DNA of 64,000 bases from assembly GCA_963457665.1 (NCBI GenBank), contig OY735207.1, positions 43,761,614 to 43,825,613 of the forward strand. The letters run 5' to 3'. Below are positions 43,944 through 53,225 of the stretch, one piece after another (the stretch's first letter is position 1; each line of letters starts with the position of its first letter). The notes under the pieces are model-generated. The model had not been told where the DNA came from. It saw only the letters and a list, made by a program, of their open reading frames with translations, and did no database searches. A program made the translations under genes and the position numbers. The stretch is from Thysanoteuthis rhombus. Taxonomy: Eukaryota > Mollusca > Cephalopoda > Oegopsida > Thysanoteuthidae.

Positions 43944-46314
43944 ATCAAATAATTGTCATCCACAGACAGCTGTTTTGTTGTATTACAACTCTTCATTTCC
44001 CATCCAGTAACATGAGGTAGAATCAAAACCTTCACTTCGGACCCAGAGGCTGGCATATAACCTCTGCCCTACACAGAACTGGACAGTCAGCGAGGTTGAA
44101 TTTAAGTGATATATTTGTTCACACAGAATTCTCCATGCACCAGAGTGCTCTATTCCTAAGTTGGAAGAGCATTGCATAAGCTTATAATGAACAAGTTACC
44201 TCGCTTAAAGAGTGTTCAACCCTGAATAAGGGAGCGTTATAGATGAAGAAGAAAACATACCCTACATTTCAAAGTGTTCTAGACAATTGACCTCCTTCTT
44301 GTTTGTATTGCTGATATTTTTTGGCTGATCTATTGTATGGCTTTCTCAACCATAGACAGTATCCATACTGTATGAGTATCTACCAATTAATAAAGCAGGT
44401 CAAACCTAACCCTGGCATCTCCATGTTGAATTGTGAACAGCTTGTAGAGAATCTATTCAAGAGAACCATCTTGCTTACTCCTGCACAATAATGGGGCCAT
44501 GCTCTATATCTCTGAATAAATAACACCATTTTCAAATATATTCATGATAATTCTTTATTTTGAAAGAAAAACAAAACATAGTTGGCTTGGATGATGATCA
44601 ACTGATATTTATTTAATTCAAAATAAGGACATTTTTTTTTCTTTTGTTATAAACAAACCTTTTTCCAACATTTAATAGAATTTATCTTTAACAGAATACA
44701 TTATATTTCTGCAACAAAAAATATCTTAATATTCGCTCTAGTATTTTATAAACTGAATTCAAAATAGTGTTGTTTTAATAAAGTCGCTTGTGAATAAAGT
44801 TTAACAGTTTTATTGCTGTATGCTACTTCAGACAAGATGCTGCTATATCTGACTTCATTTTACAAAAAAATATACACACTTTTTTCTTTAGCAAGCCAGT
44901 GATCTTCATTTTTGACTGAATAGTTATTCCATCTACTCGGCATCAGTCCTGTAGTCATTTATTTCCTGTTTTTTTGTTCAGAGCTAGTAACTCTTAAATA
45001 TGTTCAAGTTTCAATATCTGCTGTTTTGATAAAATACATTTTATTCTAATGGTGTGAAGAGACCCTGATTGTATAGTTAGGAAAAGGGATCACAAACTTT
45101 TATATTTTCTTTTTAACCTAAAATGAATATTTGATACAATCTACAATATTATTGTTCGTCTTTTGTCAGGCCACTTTTGCTTCACAAATAGAGAAAACTG
45201 ATGGTAATCTGAAAGTTACCAGAGAAATAGATGGTGGATTGGAAAATATTGAAGTAAAAATACCAGCCGTCATCAGTGCTGACTTGAGACTAAATGAACC
45301 ACGTTATGCCACATTACCAAATATTATGGTAAGTATTTATTTGCAGATCTTGCTGTCAACGGTGGAATATCATCTTAAAGTGAAATTAAAGTCACATCCT
45401 TCTACAACAGATTTTAGCATTGAAATAATATAATAAGGGGAATATCTTATGATATTAAAACTCTGATAACTTTTACTTTTATTTTAGATTATAGAACCTA
45501 TTTTCCAATTCTCTCTCCCTCAATATAATTATGAACCATAGATGTGCTTGTCAGAGGGTGTTAGTGTCTTATCTCTTATCCATGCATGAGATGTAAAGAT
45601 AAGGCAGGACAGCCGGTATCCAAAACCTTAACAGAAGTGAAGAAGGAATTCTGCTCTTCCAGTTGATAAAGTTTGAAATACAGTAATGTATTCAGTATAT
45701 GGCTCAAAACATCAGTTCTTTTTCTTCTGTATTTCATCTCCAAGTTTCTAAAGTATTCTCTTAATGTTGATTACTCATTTCTTAATACCTTACTTTTCTT
45801 CTTTTTGGATCATGAATTTTAGCTTGTTACCTTTTTTTATTTTTTATTTTTTATTTTTTCCCCTCGTAAGCTACTTATGCTAATATTACCTTGTCTATCA
45901 TTTTCATACTACCCTCTGGGCTTGATTCATACATACAGCTTACTTCACTCATGGCGCTTTCACTTTCAACTGTGCAATTCCCAGACAGCTGCTGTTCCTT
46001 GTTTCTCTAATCAGTCTGTGCTACTACACCTCCATTATTTGCTCTTGAATTTTCATTTTTCATGCTTTTCTAATTCAGCATTTGCACTATTGTAGCTGTG
46101 TCTCTTGCTGATATATTTCATTAATATTATCTTTTAGAAAGCCAAAAAGAAACCCTTAGCCAAGAAGAAAGCAGCAGATTATGGTGTTGACCTGAAACCT
46201 CACCAGAAGGTAATTTCGGTTGAGGACCCTCCAGTTAGGGAGGCAGGACAGAAAGTGGAATCTGTAGAAGAATTGGTCGGCAAATTAAGAGATGCTGGTA
46301 TAATATCTACGTAA
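32481..46314 (+). CDS. ETFB: Electron transfer flavoprotein subunit beta (6 coding exons)
   Basis: Coding exons are 32481-32534, 40577-40735, 40964-41122, 43723-43785, 45170-45328 and 46138-46314. They give 771 nt, or 256 aa; human ETFB is 255 aa. ETFB and ETFA form the matrix heterodimer that takes electrons from acyl-CoA and other dehydrogenases and hands them to ETF-QO; the beta subunit binds AMP. Visible family blocks are [16 protein letters not shown] at the N-terminus, [44 protein letters not shown], the ETF-beta signature [10 protein letters not shown], and [18 protein letters not shown]. The last is the partner-recognition loop, with Leu194 equivalent to human Leu195. Lys199 and Lys202 match the lysines methylated by ETFBKMT in mammals. 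All introns are GT-AG and phase 0. Intron 1 is 8042 bp and holds a mariner relic and an unrecognised open frame. No residue is missing or broken. Confidence 0.97.
34895..35130. repeat. foldback repeat in ETFB intron 1
   Basis: The 15-bp motif TTTTCGGATGGTGTT near 34922-34937 recurs as a perfect reverse complement near 35080-35096. Outside it both arms carry T-rich CATTTT...TGTC stretches in inverted orientation. There is no coding match. It is probably a MITE or hairpin element. Confidence 0.5.
36355..36430 (+). repeat. tRNA-derived SINE head
   Basis: ACATAGCGTAGTGGTTACAG (A-box-like) is followed by TTCTAGGTTCAATCCCAGTG (B-box-like), then a short ATA-rich tail. It lies in ETFB intron 1. Confidence 0.6.
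37587..37678. repeat. compound (TG)n(TA)n(TG)n and poly-T
   Basis: TG units, a TA core, more TG units and then about 22 T. It lies in ETFB intron 1. Open frames through it are low-complexity artefacts. Confidence 0.9.
38850..39300 (-). mobile_element. mariner-type transposase C-terminal relic
   Basis: The minus-strand translation gives [20 protein letters not shown] followed by [20 protein letters not shown], then [13 protein letters not shown] and an F..W-like helix. The PDLSSCDF block with LFP..K corresponds to the last catalytic Asp region (D34D) of mariner transposases. Upstream catalytic blocks are absent or degraded. It is inserted in ETFB intron 1 against the gene's direction. Confidence 0.8.
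39563..40081 (-). other. unrecognised open frame of about 172 codons in ETFB intron 1
   Basis: The minus strand is open from just after TGA at 40084 to the TGA-type stop at 39563, with no ATG in the first 150 codons. It has mixed, non-repetitive composition: [72 protein letters not shown] do not recognise a family. With no start codon it could be an exon, a fragment of a mobile-element ORF, or chance. It lies antisense to ETFB, 0.5 kb before exon 2. Confidence 0.3.
40577..40735 (+). CDS. ETFB: ETFB coding exon 2
   Basis: This exon has 53 codons after acceptor TTCTCTACAG, from [11 protein letters not shown] to [10 protein letters not shown], then donor GTGAGT. Confidence 0.96.
40964..41122 (+). 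CDS. ETFB: ETFB coding exon 3
   Basis: This exon has 53 codons after acceptor TTCTTCCAG, from [15 protein letters not shown] to IDLLFLGKQ, then donor GTGAGC. Confidence 0.96.
41190..42640 (+). repeat. interspersed repeat in ETFB intron 3, several interrupted copies
   Basis: Block X (CTTTATACACCCCGTATTTG) is at 41200 and 41470. Block Y (CCACAACTGCTGATAATAGT ... GTTCACATTAAA) is at 41236-41290 and 41653-41708. Block Z (GGGAGGCAACTTCTATCAAA ... AATAATGCAAGCACTT) is at 41315 and 42460. In the second set about 147 bp of unrelated sequence separates X from Y. Confidence 0.6.
42780..43580 (-). repeat. three CTTGTGCCAGA SINE blocks, minus orientation
   Basis: Reverse-orientation copies of CCTTGTGCCAGA appear at about 42790 (CTGGCACAAGGTTGCC), 42855 (CTGGCACAAGGTCACAG) and 43475 (CTGGCACAAGGCTGCG). 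Bodies such as GGAACTCACTACAGC and GATAGAACTTGCTATAG accompany the first and third. They lie in ETFB intron 3. Confidence 0.5.
43723..43785 (+). CDS. ETFB: ETFB coding exon 4
   Basis: This exon has 21 codons, [14 protein letters not shown] to LLDWPQ, part of the nucleotide-binding region. Acceptor is TATAACCAG and donor GTAGGT. It is too short to stand out without the homology. Confidence 0.96.
43894..44240 (-). repeat. tRNA-related SINE with (TA)n, minus orientation
   Basis: This is the reverse complement of the 9.4-10.0 kb array unit. It includes the TCATCCACAGACAGCTGTTT block, ACCTTCACTTCGGACCCAGA, and the CAGGGTTG / AATAGAGCACTC blocks. A (TA)n run at 43896-43938 sits at its 3' side. It lies in ETFB intron 4. 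Confidence 0.7.
45170..45328 (+). CDS. ETFB: ETFB coding exon 5
   Basis: This exon has 53 codons after acceptor CTTTTGTCAG. It carries the ETF-beta signature ([10 protein letters not shown]...IPAV) and the first half of the recognition loop ([13 protein letters not shown]). Donor is GTAAGT. Confidence 0.96.
46138..46314 (+). CDS. ETFB: ETFB coding exon 6 with stop
   Basis: This exon has 58 codons plus TAA after acceptor TTATCTTTTAG. It opens with KAKKKP, the basic half of the recognition loop, continues [20 protein letters not shown] and ends AGIIST. Only 6 nt after the stop there is a strong donor, AGG|GTGAGT. Confidence 0.95.
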   Translation, partial: KAKKKPLAKKKAADYGVDLKPHQKVISVEDPPVREAGQKVESVEELVGKLRDAGIIST

Positions 46315-46320
46315 TCTAGG

Positions 46321-47222
46321 GTGAGTAAATATATTGTTTTCTATGACTTTTTATAATCTTGAAATGCAAAAAACGCTGTTTTGTGTGTAGATTCGTAAAA
46401 TGCAATAAAAATGTTATTTTGTTGTAAAATTATTCACTCACTCTTATACCATGTCTGTATTTATATTGGGGAAGATATGAATCCACCCCTCTGCACGGTG
46501 TCCAATCGCCTGATATTTAGACGAAAAAAACGTCTTGTCTCTACCATACCACAATGTTTAGTTGAGAAAAGAAAAGAATTCTCTTATAAGTGTTGGCCAA
46601 GCAGTAATAACTGTAAAAAGTTGTTATCCCTATTGTTAACTTTGTCATTCAGTATATTTATATCTATTCCGCTACTGCTCTGCATTTAGCAAAAGCACAC
46701 AGTATGTTCACAATCTTGCTAAAGAATTACACACTATCATAAGACATGTTATTTTTTCAATGGCAGCGAACAGCTTGAAGAAGATATATCTACCATATTT
46801 ACTTGTGTACAGTGTGAGAAATTTAATATTAAAAAAAATTAGGGTTAAAATTGAGGGGTAGTGTAAAACTAATGATTACATAGATAGATTACTGAATTTT
46901 GGCTACAAAAAGTAGGGATTGCATTATATTCAAGATCACATTGTACACTAGTAAAAAAGGTAAATTGAAAAATATCTTTCATTTATGTTTATGAGCTGGG
47001 TTCTAATGGTCGAACATTGATTGAGTTAATTCAATTGATTGCCTATTGATAATCAGTGATGCTTTCTCTTGCATGAATTACCATTATTAATCAGTTATTT
47101 TTATTCATCCTCTCTTTGTTCATTTTCATTTACAATTTTTGTTTATTTGTTCATTGATTACTTGATGTTTGTAATTACTGCATCGTTTCAAGATGTAATA
47201 CTTGTTTCTTCTGTATTTTCAG
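46321..47222 (+). other. ETFB: probable 3'-UTR intron of ETFB
   Basis: The donor AGG|GTGAGTAAA begins 6 nt after the ETFB stop. A pyrimidine-rich acceptor TTTCTTCTGTATTTTCAG ends at 47222. The intron would be 902 bp. A junction 6 nt after a stop normally escapes nonsense-mediated decay. If it is not spliced, the AATAAA at 46404-46409 would give a short 3' UTR. Confidence 0.6.
46404..46409 (+). terminator. candidate proximal poly(A) signal of ETFB
   Basis: AATAAA lies 90 nt after the ETFB stop, inside the proposed 3'-UTR intron. Use of this site and splicing of that intron would be mutually exclusive. Confidence 0.35.
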
Positions 47223-47596
47223 GTTAGACTTAATTTGAATTGATTACTGCTGCAATGGGGCTGATATTTCTTCTAGACTCGACAGACAAAAATCTTTCTT
47301 GGCCCAGCAACAGAATTAGATGGGTGATTTAGGATTGAGCACTGAGCAGAAAAAAAATTAATGAAAAATGTGATTGCAAGAGTTATTGCTTTTTTTTTTT
47401 TTTTTTTTCTTTTTTTTTCCAATGGATTTTTTTTTCAATATTTTTTTTTTTTTTTTTCACTTACAAATTAAAAAAAAGTATATGATTTTTTCAATTTTAA
47501 TCTTTGTTTTCTTTTCTTGTTGGTTATGTTTGTACGGTGTATCATATGAATACAGAACATTTAAAAGTGATCAAAAACCCATTTTTTCTGTCGTAG

Positions 47597-47602
47597 AATA
47601 AA
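47597..47602 (+). terminator. candidate distal poly(A) signal of ETFB
   Basis: AATAAA lies 375 nt into the proposed last exon, which is otherwise T-rich (long T runs at 47390-47460). It is the first canonical hexamer after the acceptor at 47222. Confidence 0.4.
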
Positions 47603-47607
47603 GATTA

Positions 47608-49335
47608 CACATTGTATATCTTGGTGGATAAGATGACACTTGAATCTTCCCACCCCAAAACTAGAAGTCATCTTATAGGCCAAATACAAGCACCAAAGAC
47701 CACCTCCAGAGCAATAAGATTTTGAAAATTCAACTCAAATCAATTAATCATTGGATTTCAATATAATTTGGTTACTCATTCATTAAGAATTTGTGGAAAT
47801 TTTTTTTTCCAATCCCCGTTCACTTCCTTTATATGATTTTGTGAAATCTCTGTAAAATATCATTTTGACTTTGAGCATATTTACATTTTTATAAAGATAA
47901 GTCTCCGGAGAAATAAATTCAGTTGAAATTTTATTCAAAACTTCAATATGATATGTAATAATATCCAATGTATCATTGTAAAATAAAAATCGCGATAAAA
48001 CTGAAATAGTTTTGTTTAGAAAATTTTTAGTTGCTTTTTTAAAATTTTTTTATCATCAAAATATAAACTTTGGGTTGTGAAAAAAATTGAATGTGTCAAT
48101 GAAATTAAGCGCTTTTCAGGTGGGTATCCCCAGCTATATGGAGCCTACAGTTGTAGAACCTCAAGGCTCCTTTAGCTGAGGATGATTCTCCGCTGGTTCA
48201 GATTGAAATGTTTTGTGTGTGTTTATTTTTTTGTTTTTTTTTTCCCCGACTTTGAGTCTTATTTATAGCTGATAGATTGGAAAAGATAATGAAATTTATG
48301 TAAGAATTGAAGTTATGTATTTGTGTTAGCAGTAAATTAAGTATTGCTTCTTGGTTACTTTTTGGAAAAAAAAAATTAGGTTTAAACTTTTTTTTCTTTT
48401 TTTTTTGTCTATTCTTTGATAGGCATCCTAATATTCACATAGTACATGAGTAATTTCATGTACTACATTGAGGTAAATAGTAGTTAGAATTAATACAATG
48501 GGTTGTAGTCAATAATTGGTTGAGTTTACATACATCTCAGTTTTCGTAGAAAAAACATTTTTATTTACCTTATACATAATATCGTAGGAATGCCAAAAAC
48601 AAAATTGAATCCCTAATATAAATGCAGTGGAGGTGAAAGACAAAAAAATTCGACTTGCTTATTTTAATTAATAAACAAATATTATGATAACTAGAGCCGT
48701 TTTAATTAAGCTTCTGTACTTAGAATGCTAAACATTACTTTTCGTTAAGCTCTTAAAATAGATTTTCCTGCTTCTAAAATCACAGAATTCTTTCCAAATT
48801 ATTGTCTATAATCATCTAAGATGAAATATCTAAATCCTACATCCATTTTAGGTGGAGGGAGAAACGTCATGACAGGTTAAGGGAATATCCATTATGTATA
48901 TAAAAGATTGTATTAAATTTCTTTATTCATTATTCTATTTGGACATTTCTGAAATGTTCTTATGGAACAATAACAGCGTTTTAATATTCAAGTCCACCAG
49001 CTCAGTCGTAGAACCCAATGCTCACAATATGTAAACAAATCTGTTATTGACTTGGATTAAACTACTACATATTATCTAATATTATGATAATTTCTTTTTT
49101 TTAATCTAATTATACACTTCACTGATAACATAATGAATTGAAATGATTCTTATAACGGGTAATACATTCAAGGTATTTAATTCATTGTATTGGTGTATCA
49201 CAGTATTGGTTGTTTTCTAGGGTTGGGGGTTATCTTATGCTAACAATATGTGGTAAAACATTGAAATTCAAACTGAAATTTTGGTGTTGTCTAATTTGAA
49301 AGCTGTCTTATCCACCAAGATATACAGTATGTATT
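47608..49335. mobile_element. inverted repeat ends, possible DNA element or two opposed MITEs
   Basis: TATATCTTGGTGGATAAGA at 47615-47632 recurs in reverse complement at about 49305-49324, with related sequence continuing inward (GATGACAC against GACAGC). The 1.7 kb between has no transposase-like frame, so either an internally decayed element or two solo MITEs fits. Confidence 0.45.
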
Positions 49336-49737
49336 TTGGTAGAATTTTTCCATTGTGACCTTCAGTAAAACTTGTATCAATCAGGAAATGCTCCCTCCTT
49401 TTTTTTTTTTTTTTTAAACTTTAAAGAAAAAAAAATCTGTCTTGTTTTCTTACGATTTAACATAGATTGGTGAATATAAGAATTGTGCATATATTTCTGA
49501 CAAGTGATTTTGGTCATTCTGTTTTCAAGGTTCAGACTTTTATGATTTGGGCCCATAACCATAGAAGTTTGGACCTTCAAAATATCTTAAAGCATATGGT
49601 CAGAAACACATGAACAGTTCTTGAATTCACTATCCGCCAATCAACATTGAATTTTGAGAAAGGGGAAACTAATAATAAAAAAAATTGAAAGAGCATTCCT
49701 TTTCTGTGGCCTATGATAGAATGTGTATTAAATCACA

Positions 49738-49739
<2 letters not shown>

Positions 49740-49777
<38 letters not shown>
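49740..49777. repeat. (TA)n microsatellite
   Basis: This is a pure TA tract of about 19 units, 260 bp upstream of the collapsed mariner relic. Confidence 0.95.
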
Positions 49778-49778
<1 letters not shown>

Positions 49779-50034
49779 TGCTTATATACTGCTATAAATA
49801 GACAGAAAATCATTTGTATAGCTATGAATATATAAAAGAATTGCCTGACAGCTCTGATGGTTTGGGAATGTGATTTGAATCTAGCGGCTATGTAGGTATG
49901 ATTGAAAAATTTTGGTGGGAAATCAACGCATGAGAAAAATGAAAAAACAACTTGTGTACTGCAGTTCCAATATTGGTTCAATATGTTTAGTTCTTTTGTT
50001 CTGAATGATGAAGAATTATTGATAGCAGAGTTGA

Positions 50035-50305
50035 GTGGGCCATAAACAATGGTTTGAGCACTATCTGGAAATTTTGGGTCTTCAACAACAATCATATCAC
50101 ATCATCTCAAAGCAAAAGAAAGTGTTGGAAAGATGGGTTCCACATGAACTAAATGAAAGGCTTCATAACAAGATCTCATCCCACACCCCTCAGCTAATTG
50201 TGTCCAAGCTTAGAGAATCGGAATATGAAGTCCTCCAGCATCCCCTGTATTCTGACATTCCTACAGCATTCATTCAAGCATTTTCAACTTCATATCTGTT
50301 ATAAA
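50035..50305 (+). mobile_element. internally collapsed mariner-type transposase relic
   Basis: An 89-codon open frame joins two distant mariner blocks. KKVLERWVPHELNER, the linker after the N-terminal helix-turn-helix, is followed directly by HTPQLIVSKLRESEYEVLQH, PLYSDIPTAF, the C-terminal 'HT....KL...G.EVL.HPPYSPD..P.D' block. The region between, which would hold the first two catalytic Asp residues, is missing. Confidence 0.75.
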
Positions 50306-50642
50306 GAGGTTTAATTATCGGAAGCCTCATGCCTTTACTGAAATTGTGACTACTTAACCTAAAGAATTTTATAGAGATGACATATTATCATGACAGGATC
50401 ATTGGAAAATGGTTAATACTTGTGTTTCTCTGCTATTTGTTTGATTAATTACTTTGCTTGTTAAATGAATAGCATTTCCTATGACTAATAATGCAGGTCA
50501 GGTTTCCCTTTTTGCACCTCATCACTTGATCTTTTATTCAGTAGGAGAATTCTGATTTTTTCACTCAAGTTCATTATCTCTAGAGGCAAGGGATGGTATG
50601 TAACAGTTACTATTACGGTGGAATCAGCAAACTATGTGCAGC

Positions 50643-50916
50643 CTAGAAAGCTTTACAGCTTTAAACACTAAACACTTCAGCCACATATTTCCCAATATCT
50701 GTTAATGTAATCTATGTAATTTTCTCTTTTTTAAATTTTTCACGTATACTTTGATATAATAGTACTATGTGCTAAATTTTCTCTTGTTAAAATCATGTTT
50801 TGAGGATTTAAAAATGAAACAGTTATATCAACATGGTACCCAGTAGTATTGACCAAACACCACCTCCCTTTCAACTATGATTTTAATATATAGCTTATGT
50901 CATACTATATGTAGTT

Positions 50917-50960
<44 letters not shown>
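50643..50960. repeat. interspersed repeat, copy 2, with (TA)n
   Basis: This is the second copy of the 10.07-kb repeat: CCTAGAAAGCTTTACAGCTT, ATATTTCCCAATATCTGT, TTGACCAAACACCAC. It is followed by (TA)n at 50921-50960. Confidence 0.6.
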
Positions 50961-50961
<1 letters not shown>

Positions 50962-51800
50962 CATATAACCATAAAAAAATAATGGTTATTTATGTTTGGT
51001 TTGGCACTAAAGAGTAGAGATCTATTTTATTCAGTAATTTTTTATTTTTTTTAATAATTCAAGTATTCTAATTTAAGTCTCAACTCAACTCAAATTGTTT
51101 TAATGTGTGACCAGATATGAAGTCTCATGAGTTTCTATTGAGTAATCTATGATGTTATTTTTTATTTATTTTTTTTTTTTCCAAGTCTCATCTCAACGTA
51201 GAACATTTTCAAATAAACAGAATTTCTGCGATGTATTATTCGTTATGTCTCTACAGGCAATCTCATTTTATTGCTACTCTTTAATTGTTTTTCTTTTTTT
51301 CCTATGTCAATCTATTTCACATGGACAGAGAAACTGGCTTTCATTTCAATTAAAACGTTAGTTACAACAGCTGCTGCTGATCTCAAGCTAACATTTTGTG
51401 TGAAAATTTAAATCCTCAAGTATGACAACGGCTGCTGAATCTCAAGTTGAAAAAATTTGTGTAGTTTTTAATTGCAGTTGTGGCATCTAAGATGAAGACA
51501 TTTTTCTGAGCTCATCTGGTGTAAACACAAGCTATCACTCGGAATTATATAATTAAATAGAAATTTGCATACATGGCTTTTATAATATATATATATACAC
51601 AAGCATATATCCATAAAAAATGATAGGACTATGTCTGGATCGGCAATAAAAATGCCAAAAACTATTAGGTAATTTATCTTAAGTAACTTAAATCTGAGTT
51701 GCTTTTTTGTTTTGAGCCTTGAGCCAACTCAAACTGTTTTAATGCGTGATCAAACATAAGGTCTTGAAAGTTTCTATGAAGTCATCTTCATTGTTATGTC
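50955..51800 (+). repeat. direct repeat pair, about 640 bp apart
   Basis: Segment 50958-51160 (AAGCATATAACCATAAAAAA ... CAACTCAAATTGTTTTAATG ... GTTTCTATTGAGTAATC) recurs diverged at 51599-51795 (AAGCATATATCCATAAAAAA ... CAACTCAAACTGTTTTAATG ... GTTTCTATGAAGTCATC). A smaller duplication (GCTGCTGATCTCAAG against GCTGCTGAATCTCAAG) sits between them at about 51370 and 51430. Confidence 0.55.
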
Positions 51801-52038
51801 ATAATAGATCAGTAAATTAACAAATGAGATGCGTGAACATGAATGAACATGATATTGATTTTTTCCAAGTTTTTTTCCTCAAGGAACACTGTAAGTATTA
51901 TACATGCTGTGAGCACAAACATTTGGGTGTAAATTCATAAATTGATAAGCTACCACTAAGACTATAGATACTTTTTTCTGCCTTATTTAAATACGAGCTG
52001 TTTATGTAACCATGGTATCAAGGGTGGAGTTTGTTTGT

Positions 52039-52044
52039 TTTTTA

Positions 52045-52078
<34 letters not shown>

Positions 52079-52097
52079 ATAATAATAATGATAAAAA
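52039..52097. repeat. perfect 20-bp inverted repeat made of (ATT)n
   Basis: TTTTTATCATTATTATTATT (52039-52058) and its exact reverse complement (52078-52097) flank further ATT units. The C/G interruptions are mirrored on both arms, so the symmetry is not simply that of the triplet. Confidence 0.9.
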
Positions 52098-52464
52098 TGA
52101 ATAAATTTCAAAAAATGTTGGTGAGGAATGCTCCAATAATCAAAGCGCTGTCTGAACCTGATTTTACATAGGTAAGGTTTAGGTTTCAGCTTTTTGTATC
52201 ACTGCCCACTGAATGTACTGCTACTCCCCCACTTTGCTTTAATCATTTTTTTGTTCAAACAAACTATATATCTCTGAGAGTGAGGGGTAAAAAAATGATA
52301 ATTAAACCCTCAGTTAGAAATTTTTGATCTAGAATTTGTTTTAACAATTTTTCACACCTAACCTGCATTGTGCATTTGAAATCATGAAGAAAGAAATCGT
52401 TTAATGCATGCCTCACTGACAAAGTAGGGATGTCTACCTTACTCCATGGGGTACCTTTCCAGGA

Positions 52465-52690
52465 AATTTTAATTGCAATTCATTGAGAATTTTCGGAGAT
52501 ATTGTGTGGACATGTAGCTACGATGCAGGGACATAACTGTAAAAGAAATTCCTTGATTCGCCCCCCCCCAATCTTTTACCTATTCTTCCTTAGCTCATGG
52601 CCCATCCTCCCACAAAATGTCACCTAAATTCATGGAGAACTTCTGGAGATATTGTGTGGACAGACTGACATGAGCAAATACATATATCTA
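52465..52690 (+). repeat. two copies of a short repeat
   Basis: TTCATTGAGAATTTTCGGAG, ATATTGTGTGGACATG at 52480-52517 recurs as TTCATGGAGAACTTCTGGAG, ATATTGTGTGGACAGAC at 52631-52670. A C9 run separates them at 52561. Confidence 0.55.
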
Positions 52691-52999
52691 ATCCAACTTC
52701 GTTAACAGTTGAATCATCAGCAAGAAAGGAATTGTCAGAGGTCAGGATTAAGGCGAAGATTACTGGCAGTTGAGGGCCATTATGGATTATTCTGTGTCAT
52801 ATTCCTAAGTAGTAAAGTTTTCCTGTTGACTTTACACAAATAGTGTTACTTTAATATAAACAGCATTTAAAACTCATTGAACTTCAGATTTGTAATTGAA
52901 GTTTTCCAATATTAAAAAATCCAAATTTGAGCTATCCTACAAAACTGGCTTTCATCCCTGGGTATTAAAAGAAATGTACGTGAACATTTCTCGATATCT

Positions 53000-53225
53000 G
53001 TAGTTGCAACCAAGTGTTCATAAGGCATCGGGGGGGGGGGGTTCAAGAATAAGAACCCGTGTATGAGAATTCGGTTGGAATATCAGAGTACTAGTTTTAA
53101 ACAGAATGTATGGCCATCAACCTGAATTACATTTCTGGTCCCTTGTACTGGAGAGTATAATTCTAATTACTTTCTTCTTCTAGGGGGTGAAATAAAGTTG
53201 TTTTGGGGGGGGAAGGGGGTGAAAA
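53000..53225. other. G-run-rich stretch
   Basis: A run of 12 G at 53030-53041 is followed by GGGGGGGGAAGGGGG at 53205-53219. No gene is present. Confidence 0.6.

Noticed and set aside
46411-46689. 92-codon open frame after ETFB
   Set aside because: It falls in the proposed 3'-UTR intron, with hydrophobic low-complexity ends and no family resemblance.
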